This document shows, one piece after another, positions 42,756 to 53,373 of a stretch of 64,000 nucleotides of DNA. A program made the position numbers and the translations under genes. The notes beneath the pieces are model-generated. The model ran no database searches and was not told the origin of the DNA. It was given only the letters and a program-made list of their open reading frames with translations. Location of the stretch: assembly GCA_002005505.1 (NCBI GenBank), contig MVGU01001020.1:135001-199000 (forward strand), written 5' to 3'. Every line of letters begins with the position of its first letter. The stretch's first letter is position 1. The stretch is from Botryococcus braunii. Taxonomy: Eukaryota > Chlorophyta > Trebouxiophyceae.

Positions 42756-43231
42756 TGTGATGGAATGTAGGGATTTCCCGGCATTTCTGGACATTTCCCT
42801 TACCCCCTAGCCTAGGCGCACATGTGGCGCACATGTCGTACGAGCAACGCGAGTACGCACGTGCCTAGCGTCTAGCCTTGGCTTCCTAGCCGTCGAATTC
42901 CATTGGATAGTTATGGACGTTACTCTCATAGTAGGATTCTAGGATATTTTCTAGATACTATTGTAGAGGTTTGGTGGACTAGTGCGCTACCATTGGAGGA
43001 ACGTGAACACACGATCACGAACCACGGGAAGGAACGGATAGAGACGTAAGCCACGGGAAGACACGCACTCAGGTAATTTGGAAGCTTAGTAGACCACAAG
43101 TAGGGAGTGGAAGCTCCGTGAGGTGGGGGTTACTTGTAATTGGAAAGAGCGTCCAACTTGTCGGCCATCCGGCCTTGTCTCTCTCTCTCTCACAACTTGG
43201 AAATTCTCCCTAACTTGTGCATTCTACGACA
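42756..43231 (+). repeat. GypC 3' LTR
   Basis: 476 bp, nearly identical to 29848-30323. Followed by the TSD GGAAT. Confidence 0.95.
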
Positions 43232-43715
43232 GGAATAGGTCTGGCATGTACAGTTGGACCGTGCAGAAGGGACAGATTGTTCACCAGATGGACTGAAGCA
43301 CCACTGTCTACCAGCCACGACTGTTTGGAACTATTTCTGCCAGCAGGGTTTAGAATATTATACGACACCACATGTGGCGCACCTTCCGGAGGTGGGGGAG
43401 GAGGACCTTGTGGAGGGTGCATCAGAGGGAAAGCTCCAGCTCCATGGAAGGCGTGTTGGACAGTTGATGGAGGAGGGCCCCATCTAGGAAATTGGCCATG
43501 TGGCCACATGCCAGCCAGCTGCTGCACTGCAGCCACTACGTTCCGCTGGGTCTCCGCGTCTCTCAGGCGCTTGCGGCAGTCTCTCCAGAAGTGTCCCTTT
43601 TGTGGCAGTAGTTGCATGTTCCCCTGACCTCTGGCTTGGACTCCCCTTCTGACAGCTGTCGGGAAGTGTTAGCTGCACTAGCTGCCAGTGGGTGAAGTGC
43701 TGCAGTAGGGGCTGG
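43232..43715 (-). pseudogene. gag: CopZ gag C-terminus and protease N-terminus
   Basis: On the minus strand, CNYCHK followed after a small frame change by KGHFWRDCRKRLRDAETQRN gives a CCHC knuckle. A Pro-rich stretch (PPQGPPPPPPEGAP) leads to the protease SWLVDSGASVHLVNNLSLLH (catalytic DSGAS). The frame is cut after HARPIPV by GypC and resumes at 29842 with PLQLATSDATGG. At its other side it is cut by GypE. A 1-bp frameshift near 43600 interrupts the knuckle. Confidence 0.83.
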
Positions 43716-43720
43716 ATTGG

Positions 43721-43963
43721 TGTAACGGCCGGAAGCTGCCAGGTCCTGAAATGTGTAGGATTTCGGGTTGGAAGCTGCCAGGTCCTGAAATGTGTAGGAT
43801 TTCGGGTTGGAAGGTTCTTCTGGGTTTGATCAAAGGCTCTAGAAGGTGGCACACGTCTTGGCGTCGAGGGAAGTCCCGGTGCTGGCCGGCTTGTAAGAGA
43901 TTCCGCTGAAGGCTCTACCCGGACTGGTGTCTCGTCGTTCTCTCTCTCTCCTAAGCCACCTCA
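43721..43963 (+). repeat. GypE 5' LTR
   Basis: TGTAACGGCCGGAAGCTGCC to GCCACCTCA. A roughly 39-bp unit (GCTGCCAGGTCCTGAAATGT and onward) occurs twice in tandem inside it. PBS TGGTATAGGCGAG follows at 43966. Confidence 0.9.
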
Positions 43964-44014
43964 AGTGGTATAGGCGAGTAAAGCAAGGTTTTGCTAATCT
44001 ACCTGTTGGGTAAA

Positions 44015-45290
44015 ATGTCGGCAGCTACTTTCACCACGTTGGTTACGTCGTACTGTGAGAAGTTTGAGGCGGCCCACGATATTGCCAAGCTTGATGCGCT
44101 AGATCTCACGCTTGATAGTGACTACCCAAGGTTTCGTCTGAAGGATTTTGATGAACTGATGGCGAAGTGTAAGGTCAAGGTGGCGTGCGATAACTACGAT
44201 GTTGGCGATCATACCGACCTAATCATCAGTTCGATTGCCCAGTTTTATGTCGCTACTGTTAAATTTCTAAAGATAGGTGCTCTTGCTGCTTTTCGTCCTG
44301 TCTGGGCTACAAGTTATGCGCGTAAGATTTTTATGACAGAGGTTGCTCGGGATCCTGTGGTGTCGCACAAGCTTCCGTCTAATGCGTTAGGCAAGCCGCC
44401 GGTGTTCACGGGAAATAACACTAGGCACTGGGTTAACCCAACGTTGCTATTGTTAAGGATCATGTTGAGGCACAGGGAATCAACGATGACCAGCAAAAGC
44501 TTCGCGTTGGCGTCTCATTTCTGTCTCCCAACATTCAGGGTCACTGGTCCTCGTATGTCGTAACGCATCGTTCCCCTACTTTCGATGATTTTCAGCAGTT
44601 CCTGTTTTCTTTCTATGACAAGAATGTAGGGTTGACGGAGGCCCATCGCCACTGGCAGGGGGTTTGTCAAGGTTCGAAGTCTGTTCAGGAGTATGCCTTG
44701 GAGTTTAACTCCGCTCTTGCCGATCTGAATTCTATGCCTGGTGGGGAGGTCACTGAAAATGAGAAGGTTACGAATTTTCTGAATGGGTTGCGTGCATCGT
44801 TGCATTCTCAGTGTCGCATTAATCACAAACTGGCCGTGCTTTTGATTCGTATATGGAGCTCTACCAGATCGCTCATGGGCTCGATGATACTGTTGCGGAA
44901 GGGTTTCGTTCGCGCGGTTCTGATATGTTTCCTTCGAATCACCATGCCTATCGAAGGTTTGGTCGTTTCGATCGTGGGTTTGGTCGTTCTGGCGGTGTGT
45001 TTAAGGCTCGTGGGTTTCCTGCTCGTGGTCGCGGTTTTGATCGCGGTGATCGCTCGCATCATCGCCATGTCCCCGGTTTTCAGCATGGGTCTTTTCCATC
45101 CCAGTCCACTCCGCTCATTTGTTATGGGTATGGCCTCCCTGGCCACAAGCAGTCCGAGTGCCCTATGACTCCCCCGTTCTCGCAAGGATCTGCGCAGGTA
45201 CCCCAAGCCCCATCACATCACGCCGGTCCCCCGAATTCTGGTCGCGGCAATGCACCGAGAGGGCGCGGACCATCTCGTGGGCGTGGACGC
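44015..45290 (+). pseudogene. gag: GypE gag
   Basis: ATG at 44015 (MSAATFTTLVTSYCEKFEAA). The N-terminal part is readable to GKPPVFTGNNTRHWVNPTLL, then shifts frame near 44440. A second frame gives GLTEAHRHWQGVCQGSKSVQ, EYALEFNSALADLNSMPGG and FLNGLRASLHSQCRINHKLA. A further shift near 44845 leads to MELYQIAHGLDDTVAEGF. Next come Arg/Gly/Phe repeats (RRFGRFDRGFGRSGG) and a degenerate knuckle, CYGYGLPGHKQSECP, in which the second Cys is Tyr. It is a dead gag with at least two frameshifts. The last frame runs on into the protease without a stop. Confidence 0.82.
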
Positions 45291-45997
45291 TTTGGTTGGT
45301 ATGAAGACTTATCTTTCTCAAAACTTGTGGCTGCTCAGGTTTGTCTGGAATGGGGACCTGGAATTGAAATCCTTGTTTGTGAAGATACCCCCAAAGTGAA
45401 CATGCAAGATGGTCACGTGTATGCGTTTGTGCTTAAGCCCAAAAAAGCCCATGAAGTGCTCTCCGAGTATAATGCCCTGAAGAAGAATGCCCGTCAGATT
45501 GGCGGCTATTTTGTTTTGCCCAAACGAGTTGCTAAGGTAGTAAGTGTTGCTCCCCTTTTACAAAGTAAAGAGAGAATTATGGAGGGGAGGCGCAACGAAA
45601 GTGTAGCTTTGAAAAGTGCGCATGGGGAAGAGAAAATTGTGGGCCCGTGGTCTTTTGAAGTGTGGAATGACAAGAAAAGGCCCAGTATCTCAATGGTGAG
45701 AAAAGAACACCCCGAAGCGCAAATGGTCTTGCGCGATATGGTTGCAGGGGCAACCCCTGATTGTGCAGTTGATACCGGGGGAGAACTCTCATTCATCTCA
45801 GCAGAATTTCTGAAGCGAGTGAACATAACCCCGCAACAAGTGGATGAAATGGAAGTGGAAGTGGCCACGGGTGACATTGCAAAAGTGGCGCATCAAGTGA
45901 AATTGCGAACAGTTTTCAAGTCTTTGCCTTGTGTGCATACTTACTATGTGCTACCAAAATTGGCTGGTGACTGTGATGTCTTGTTGGGCATGGATTT
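45291..45997 (+). pseudogene. pol: GypE protease, interrupted by CopY LTR
   Basis: In the same frame as the end of gag. After about 150 residues of spacer come CAVDTGGELSFISAEFLKRV (active site DTG with GG in place of GA) and VLPKLAGDCDVLLGMDF. It is cut there by the solo LTR (TSD GATTT, 45993-45997). It resumes at 46700 with LKRYKAKIDVAEDTCTFWNR, the expected continuation of the 'llGmDwL..y.a.id' strand. Confidence 0.83.
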
Positions 45998-46694
45998 TGT
46001 TGAGTTCTGAACATTTCTAGTGAATGCCTTGTGCTTTAAGTCATCTTCATTGGTGCTCTATTAGGATATGGGTCCATTGAGAACATAAGGTACCTTAAGA
46101 CACGGTAGATTGTGGACGCTGTCGAACATAAGGTACAATCTGATCTAGATTACACGTTTGTCGAGTGAACTCTTAAGGCTGCCCCACCGTTGTGAATGCC
46201 AACTGGTTGTGAAAGATACTGGGCATTTCAGATGCTAGTCTTGTCCAACAGTTGTGCATGATACTCAGCAGACAGTCGTACGGACTGCAGCTGGAGTAAC
46301 TTGGTATACTGACGACCTGTCTGCCTCGTACAGGTGCGGTGCGGCAGTGTGTGTTGTGTCATTGTTGCTATTGTGAGAGTGAACAAGCTTAGTGTACCCT
46401 GTAGTCACTTAAACAGACAAGGGATAGTGACTGTAGGGAGTATAGGCATGTACTTGAACGTAGCTGCCTAGAGCCTTATCTAGTAATTGCTTGATCGATG
46501 CTTGAGTGCAATACAATGATGTAACGGAACTGGTTGTGAAAGATACTGGGCATTTCAGATGCTAGTCTTGTCCAACAGTTGTGCATGATACTCAGCAGAC
46601 AGTCGTACGCGTACGGACTGCAGCTGGAGTAACTTCGTATACTGACGACCTGTCTGCCTCGTACATGATACGCCAATGCCCATAACCTTTCACA
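45998..46694 (+). mobile_element. CopY: solo copia LTR
   Basis: 697 bp, TGTTGAGTTCTGAAC to GCCCATAACCTTTCACA, with GATTT duplicated on both sides (45993-45997 and 46695-46699). It aligns along its length with CopX LTRs at reduced identity, so it is a related but separate family. No internal region remains, as after LTR-LTR recombination. It keeps two CATAAGGTAC motifs and an internal direct repeat (46201-46332 and 46528-46665). Confidence 0.9.
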
Positions 46695-46699
46695 GATTT

Positions 46700-47460
46700 C
46701 CTTAAACGCTATAAGGCCAAAATTGATGTAGCGGAAGATACGTGTACATTTTGGAACAGAGGGCGAGGCGTGATTGTTAAGTCTATTTCTGCTACTGCTA
46801 ATACCGCTAGAAAGAAGTCCCCTGTCATCTCTGCGCGGGATTTGGCGCGCTGTATGAAGCAAGGCTGTCCAGTGTTTAACCAAATTTGTGGGCATGGTAA
46901 GCAAGAAGGAAGGGCATGATAATGAGACACGCTCGGATGGGCAAGGGCATGAACCTGTTGATAGGCAAGAGGGCAACGAAGCGTGTAACAAAGGGCATAG
47001 CGATTATGATCATGATGTTAAAGAGTTCGAACCTGCTTTTGAGCCTACAAACAAGGCCGATGTCCCTTCTGATAAAATTGGATTGAATCACCTCATTTGT
47101 CAACACCTTCGTGCTGAGTTCAGTGATGTCTTTTCTGAGAAATTAGAAGGCCTACCCCCTGACAGACATCTGTTCCACACTATCCCATTGTATAGTGAAC
47201 ATGTTCCTCCATCCCGACCTGGTTACCGTTTGGCTTTGCCTGAGTTGCAAGAAGCACAGAAACAGGTTGCTGAACTTCTTGAGCAGGGATTGATTCAGCC
47301 AAGTTGCAGTCCGTTCAGCAGCCCTGTTCTGTTTGTGAAGAAAAAGGATGACACATTCTGAATGGTTATCCATTATCGTGCGTTCATCCGCATTACTGTT
47401 CCTGATCGTTCTCCTCTCCCGCGGATTGATGAGTTGCTTGATAAACTGCAAGGTGCTGTG
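46700..47460 (+). pseudogene. pol: GypE protease end and RT N-terminal region
   Basis: The protease strand LKRYKAKIDVAEDTCTFWNR is followed by a linker with ARDLARCMKQGCPVFNQI. After a frame change near 46900, the RT entry reads FSEKLEGLPPDRHLFHTIPL and EQGLIQPSCSPFSSPVLFVK. The next block should be FRMVIDYRA but reads a TGA (CGA to TGA) and then MVIHYRAFIRITVPDRSPLP. A further shift near 47465 leads to the next frame. Confidence 0.83.
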
Positions 47461-48466
47461 CTTTACAAGGCTTGATTTACTCTCTGGCTATCATCAAATT
47501 CGCTTGCAAGAGGAAGATGTTCCCAAAACTGCTTTCCGTGTTCCTTTTGGCCATTATGAGTTCAAAGTCCTACCCTTCGGTTTGACGAATGCCCCCGCTA
47601 CCTTTCAACGTATGATGAATCGCGTATTCCATGACTTTGTGGCTGAAGGCTTTGTGGTAGTGTACCTTGATGATGTTTTGATATTCTCTAAAACCGAAGA
47701 AGAGCATAAAGAGCATTTGCAAAAAGTTTTCGAGCGCCTACGTGAAGAGAAATTGTTTTTGAAACTAAAGAAGTGTTCTTTTTGTCAGCCTGAACTACGC
47801 TATCTTGGCTTTATTGTGGGGAAGCATGGAATCAAGATTGATCCGGATAAAGTCGCAGCAGTGATGAAGTGGGTCGTACCGACGACGGCCACTGAGGTAC
47901 GACAGTTTTTGGGCCTCTGCAATTTTTCAAGGAAATTTGTACAAGGGTATAGTCAACTTGCTGCCCCGTTGAATCAATTATTGCGAAAAGCTGTGCCTTG
48001 GCTGTGGACTGATGCATGTCAAAAAGCTTTTGATGGGTTGAAGTGGGCCATCACAAATGCCCCAGTGTTGGCAATCCCTGATCTCTCCCCGAATGCTCCT
48101 AAGTTTCGGGTCGTGTGTGATGCCTCAAAGAATGGTGTTGGTGCTGTGCTTGAACAAAATGGACGCCCATGTGCCTATGTGAGCCGGAACGTTTCTGATG
48201 CTGAGAGAAATTATCATGTCACCGAGCAAGAGTTGGCTGCTGTGTGTATGGCATTGACTGATTGGCGATGCTATCTCCTTGGGAAACCCTTTGAAGTGGT
48301 CACTGATCATGCAGCAAATACGTTTTTGCCGTCCCTATCGGTTTTGAATCCTCGGCAAGCCAGGTGGTTGGAGTTGCTCCAGATGTACTCTATAGAATGG
48401 AAGTATGAGCCCGGTCGTACTAATTTTGAGGGCCCTTTGAGTAGGGAATCCAGCGTTCGTAGTTAG
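47461..48466 (+). pseudogene. pol: GypE RT catalytic part and RNase H
   Basis: Open frame from RLDLLSGYHQIRLQEEDVPK. It shows LPFGLTNAPATFQRMMN and VVYLDDVLIFS (catalytic YLDD), then KCSFCQPELRYLGFIVGKHG and FLGLCNFSRKFVQGYSQLAA. RNase H shows VVCDASKNGVGAVL, TEQELAAVCMALTDWRCYLL and TDHAANTFLPSLSVLNPRQA. The block reads TNFEGPLSRE where NVADPLSR is usual. A stop follows at 48464-48466. The polymerase core itself is intact, but both ends are out of frame with neighbours. Confidence 0.88.
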
Positions 48467-48546
48467 GCCTTTGGTGAACACTCCTAGGGGCTCTGTTCAG
48501 CTTAGGGCCGCGATGGGGGGGCGCGGCACAGGACATCGTATTAGGT

Positions 48547-49086
48547 GTGCTGTACTTACGCGCAGGGGGGCGCGTTCCACTGGAGGCGGTACTGCCCCGC
48601 CACTGGGGTGGGGTGGTCCCTGGAGCAGCAAGTGACTCGGGCGACGCGTGCCCGGATGGGTTCACCATGTGGTGCCCCGAGGGGGAAGACTGGTTGCACC
48701 GCATACGGACCACTTATGAGAAGGATCATCTTCTAAGGAATGGGCGTAAAAGACAAAGAGCGAAGTTGGTAGCTAAAGATGGTTACTGGTTCCATGGAAA
48801 AGCAATGTATGTTCCCGAAATGGCAGATGGTAAAGATAGAGAGCTCAAAGAAGCCATTCTCAAAGAAAACCATGAAGTGCCACAGGCAGGCCATGTGGGC
48901 CGGACTAAAATGTTGGAGAAAATACAACGGTATTTTTGGTGGCCGAAGCTCAGGGAAGGTGTTGAAGATTTTCTTCGCGTTTGTGATGCATGCCAGCGCA
49001 ACAAGGTGGATACCTCACTGCCAGCTTGTCTGCTGCAGCCTCTACCAATTCCCTCAGGAAGGTGGGAAAGCATCTCTATGGATTTT
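48547..49086 (+). pseudogene. pol: GypE integrase N-terminal part
   Basis: After a linker, the frame gives HVGRTKMLEKIQRYFWWPKL and VCDACQRNKVDTSLPACLLQ (HHCC zinc domain). It then gives SGRWESISMDF, where the first catalytic Asp lies. It is cut right there by CopX2 (TSD ATTTT, 49082-49086). The protein continues at 60899 with ITDLPKTVNGNGAVLVVVDR. The stop of the RT/RNase H frame lies upstream, so this part is also separated by a frame change near 48470. Confidence 0.88.
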
Positions 49087-49788
49087 TGTTGAGTTGTGAA
49101 CATACATTATAGAATGCCTTGTGCTTTAGGTGATCTTCAAATGTACATTATTAGGATACGGGTCCACTATCCACATAAGGTACCTCAAGACACGTTCGGA
49201 TGAGGTCTATTTCGAACATAAGGTACAATCTGATTTAGATTACGCGTTAGCGTGAAAGGACTATTAAAGCTGCGATCACCGCATAGTCGAGCAACTGGTT
49301 TGGAAAGATACTGGGCACATAAGGATGCCAGTCTTGTTCATGCAGTTGCATGTGTCTAAAAGAGCAGACAGTCGTCAAGGACTGTAGCTGGAGAGGCACG
49401 AACTTACGACATGTCTGCTTGCTTACAGGTGCGGTGACGCAGGATGTGTATTGGTAATGTGTTCATGTTTGATTGCTTGTTTGTAAGTGAACCATCTTAG
49501 TGGACAATCAAGTCTCCCAAACAGCTAAGGTACGGAGTCTTGATTGAGTATAGGAAGGTACTTGCTTTCAGCCGTCAGGAGCTTATCCGTGTGTAGATGC
49601 TCATTGACAGATCAACATGTAACGGAACTGGTTTGGAAAGATACTGGGCACATAAGGATGCCAGTCTTGTTCATGCAGTTGCATGTGTCTAAAAGAGCAG
49701 ACAGTCGTCAAGGACTGTAGCTGGAGAGGCACGAACTTACGACCTGTCTGCTTGCTTACAGGATACGCCACTGCCCATAACCTTTACA
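49087..49788 (+). repeat. CopX2 5' LTR
   Basis: 702 bp, TGTTGAGTTGTGAACATAC to GCCCATAACCTTTACA. CATAAGGTAC lies at 49173-49182 and 49217-49226. Confidence 0.95.
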
Positions 49789-49832
49789 GGTTATGGGCCC
49801 ACGCCCTTCCAGCTGAGCCAAGGGCAGACAGG
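49777..49832 (+). promoter_or_regulatory. CopX2 U5/PBS hairpin and half-tRNA primer site
   Basis: The LTR end GCCCATAACCT and the PBS start AGGTTATGGGC form a perfect 11-bp inverted repeat with a 4-nt loop across the LTR border. The PBS is complementary to the anticodon stem-loop (GGGCCCATAACC) of eukaryotic initiator tRNA-Met. Complementarity extends imperfectly through its D-arm (to about 49822). Confidence 0.75.
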
Positions 49833-50194
49833 AGTGCATGGCATCATCGGATGCATCTGTACTGGGTTTTCCACGGACTCGCCTGACGGCAAGAAGAAGT
49901 AAAAAAGGAACAACTGGATATTCACTCAGAAGGCCTACGGACAGAGTCTTCAATATCTTGGGAAGTTTTTTTTTTCCGTGAAGTGACCTGAGATTATCAC
50001 CCGTCGTCGTTGTCGTGAGACCGTCAGTAGGTCCGGGTGGTCAAGCAATTGAATTGCTGAAGAATATTTTGCATATCTTGCATATTAAGGGTACATGCTA
50101 GACCTCGAAAGGGTGGAATACTTGAAAGTGCTTTGGTGCACGCCGGAAGGCTATACTTAAACCAGCTGTGTCAGGCTGAACGCTGTGAGAGCAA
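49833..50194 (+). other. CopX2 5' leader
   Basis: Untranslated leader, same layout as CopX1 (shorter T run at 49966-49976). No gene. Confidence 0.6.
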
Positions 50195-51527
50195 GTGAAG
50201 TGTATGACCAGACCTCAAACTCGTTCCCAAATCAAGGTTTATGAAAGTAATCCCAGCAGTACAGAGACTATGGCAACACCAGCAGGAGGCAGCACGGCCT
50301 CCTCAGGAGCTGGACAGTCAGGACAGACCACTGGAGGCACTGCAGCCAGCTCGTATGCATACACGATGAACTCCTCCAATCCCAAGATGTCTACACAGCT
50401 GAAGGCTGATCGCACTAATTTCAGTGCCTGGCGTGAAGAGCTGGAGTCTTGCGCAATGCAAAAAGGAGCAATGGGAGCGTTGGAGACAGCTATGCCTAAG
50501 ACCGCAGAGAACGCAGCAGTAAAACATTTCATTTTGCAGTCTGTCCCGTCCATGTGGCACGACGAAGTCAAACAGCGGGGGAGCGCTTTTGACTTCATTC
50601 AGTGGATGGCAGACCGCTGCACTGGAGGGAAGGACAGGGAAATCAACGAGAAGTGGATCAAGGGGCTCAAACAAGGCATGGTAAAGGGAGAGACAGTGCA
50701 AGAATGGTGCCACCGAGTCATCAGTACTGCCGCCTCCCTGGAGGCCAATAACCATCAGCTGAGCGACCGCCAGATCTGCAGGTATATGTATAAGGGACTA
50801 CCTGCAGTCTTGCAGAACGACGCTTGGGCAATTACCTCCGCCAAGTCAGACCCCTACAACATGCTGGAGACGATCCTCACTGGCATTGAGAACTTGAAGT
50901 ACCAGGATATCCCGCTGGCAGAGTCAGTGCAAGTCACAGCATCAGCTGCAGCAGTTATGGCAGCAGCAGCAGCAGCCGTGCCAGCTCAGGGTGGAATCCC
51001 TGGGCCTCCCCAAGGCGCTGGAGCTGCACCGGACGCTGGAGCAGCACCAGGAGTGGGAGCTGGAGCACCTGCTGATGGTCAGGCCCCCTATGGCCCTTCT
51101 GCTCACAACGCTGGAGGCAGGGGGCGAGGGTCTGGACGTGGCAGGAGGCCAAAGGAGGAACTGGCGTGTCGCTTCTGCAACGGGACGGGACATTTCTGGA
51201 GGGATTGCCTGGAACTGAAGAGGCTGCAAGCTCTACGTGGCACAATGCAAGCTGCAAGTGCGGGCCCAGCTGCGTGGTGGGGCACTGGAGCTCCTCAGCA
51301 ACAAGCCAGCTGGTGGGATGCTGGCCAGTCCAGAGGAGGCCCTCCCGTGTCAACCTCACATCCTCCTGGATCTGTGTCCACTATCTTCCCCTTCTTCCCA
51401 GGCTGGCATCTCCCACCACCACCTCCTCCAGGTGCTGGTGAGCCTATGTTCGTTTCGTTGAATGTGCTTACCCCTACATCTCATGGGGCTTGCAGTACCT
51501 CGTGGCTGATAGATAGTGGTGCATCGG
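50195..51527 (+). pseudogene. gag: CopX2 gag and protease start
   Basis: One open frame from ATG (MKCMTRPQTRSQIKVYESNP). It covers the UBN2-like Gag core (LKADRTNFSAWREELESCAM, VQEWCHRVISTAASLEANNH), an Ala-rich and Gly/Pro-rich hinge, a basic RGRGSGRGRR box and an intact knuckle CRFCNGTGHFWRDC. It goes straight into protease (STSWLIDSGAS) without a frame change. Gag and Pol are therefore a single polyprotein in this family. GypB2 interrupts it at the third codon position region of SGAS-V. This copy shows what CopX1 lost at its TAG. Confidence 0.92.
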
Positions 51528-51826
51528 TGTAACAGGATTAGTCGCGTGTTATAGGAAAATGACCGGACCACGAGGATTTGGACCTCCATAAAGGTCCCTT
51601 CGTGAGTTATGTTCCTCCACGCCAAGAAGTGGCTATTTCACGCGCCAAGGGAGTGACCCCTTACTTGACAAGGCGCATTGGCGATGGAGACAGGGACACA
51701 CTTACAACAGGATAGAATAAGGCTTTGGCAGAGGAAGGACCGGGCCGGACTGGACGGGTACTGAGGTGGAGCCCAAACAACTTGTAACCATTGTTTTCGC
51801 ATCCTTTGGCCGTTTCTACTGTATCA
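51528..51826 (+). repeat. GypB2 5' LTR
   Basis: TGTAACAGGATTAGTCGCG to TACTGTATCA, 299 bp. The PBS starts at 51828 after a single C. Confidence 0.95.
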
Positions 51827-51827
51827 C

Positions 51828-51845
51828 TGGTATCGGCGAGAGGGG
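51828..51845 (+). promoter_or_regulatory. GypB2 primer-binding site
   Basis: TGGTATCGGCGAGAGGGG, one base after the LTR end. Confidence 0.75.
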
Positions 51846-52042
51846 CCAAATTTTGAGCTCCTCTCGTTGAAAAAATTTCCCAAAGAAGTTTTTCAGAGAA
51901 TTCTATAGATTCGGATTGGGTTAGTTGTGGTGTGTGTGGCGCTTTTAGGGGCCTACGACTCGGGTCACCGAGTTTAGGGCCCCCACCCGGACTTTCTCGA
52001 TTTCCTGTGTCACCGAGCCTCGCCAGCACTGACAGCTCAGAA

Positions 52043-53373
52043 ATGGCTAGACGACAAGTCGAAGAGCTGCAGGCTGCTTTGGCCGAGGCCGAGGGGCGTG
52101 AAGCGGCAATGGCTGCCGAACTGGCTGAGTTACGACAACAGGCAGAAAACGCTGAAGTCGCGGCTCAAAACCCCGCGAACCCACAGGCAAGAACCCGACA
52201 GTTCGAACGCATTTACCGGAAAAATTCGAGGGACGCAGGGACGATCTCGAACAATTCCTAGACGATGTGAGGTCATATTGTGAACTCACCGGTGTGCCCG
52301 CGAACCTCAGGGTTGATTACGCAGTGCGCTGTTTAGGAAAGAGCGTGAAAAAGGTGTGGTTTACCAAAAAAGCAGCTTACATGAGGCAAAATCCAGGTGC
52401 TGTCGTGGATTTAGCTCTCTTTGGGGATCTGTTGTCTTCTGTCTATGATAGCACTGATAAGGTTGCAAAGGCAAGGGATAAACTTGATTCCGTATATCAG
52501 GGCAACGAATCAGTTGAGAAGTATGTTGAGCGCTTTACAACCTTGCTAGCAGAGGTAGAAGTCAGTGGGGACCTATCCATGGGGGAGAAAATCCATAGGT
52601 TTCGTAAAGGCCTACGTGAGGATTTAAAGAAATATTCAGCAATTAACCCTACAACAGGCAAAGGTTTTGATGATTTAGATGCCTTGATAAGTTTACTCAC
52701 ACGGTATGATGCCGCGGTGGGCGGGCCCTTAGAGGCAAAGAGACTGAGAACCGGCCCCGGGGGCCCTAACTCAAGCATTGCAACCGCCACCGTTGGCCCA
52801 GCACCGCACGTTGCTGGCGTCGGACAGGACTGGACAATCCCCTACTACAGTCATGAATTTGGGATGATGGCAGCTGCACCGATGGTGGCAGCGCCAATCC
52901 AGATGGCCCATGGTTACCCTGCGCCGCTCGCCACGGTCGCCGCAATCCAAGGCGCGACTCCTTATCCCCGCAGGGATGGTTTACCTCCCGAGTATCGGAG
53001 GGACACTAGAGTTGCCTTTCCCCTCAACAGAAGCTGTTACGCGTGCAATACCCCTGGCCATGAATCTTGGTTTTGCCCACTCAAAAAACTTAGAGAGGAC
53101 CCTAACGCCTATCTTAATCAACAACAGTGGGACATCTTGCAACACATTGTGAAGGCCAGACAGGAGGTAAACCAGCCTGCTCCACCAATTCCAGGTCTGG
53201 CTGGTGATTTGCTGCGGCGACGGGTAGGAGGGGGCCACAACAACTTTAGGTCCCTCGGTGTGGGAGCAGCCCCTATGCAAGGGTGGACAGCACAGGGTGG
53301 GGCCGGACGGGGACGGAGAATCAGAGGACGGGGCCGTGGACGGGGCCGGGCAAGGGGACGCGGTAGGCCATGA
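52043..53373 (+). pseudogene. gag: GypB2 gag
   Basis: ATG at 52043 (MARRQVEELQAALAEAEGRE, a coiled coil). A 1-bp deletion near 52193 shifts the frame after NPANPQAR. The rest of the protein is open from 52267: LGKSVKKVWFTKKAAYMRQN, VYQGNESVEKYVERFTTLLA, the knuckle CYACNTPGHESWFCP, and a tail of RGRGRGRG type. The gag TGA overlaps the pol ATG as ATGA (53370-53373), which suggests coupled termination and reinitiation. Where GypB1 has a stop (KSVK-TAG) this copy reads Lys. Confidence 0.92.

Larger units (their letters stand above)
29848..43231 (+). mobile_element. GypC: Ty3 chromovirus interrupted by GypD
   Basis: 476-bp direct LTRs (29848-30323 and 42756-43231) that look identical or nearly so, a GGAAT TSD, a PBS starting TGGTATCGGCGAGATG and a PPT TAAGGGGGGGATGA. 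Gag (30442-31680) and pol are both open once GypD (32550-38498 with one TSD copy) is removed. GypC may therefore have been autonomous until that insertion. It sits in the CopZ protease region. Confidence 0.95.
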
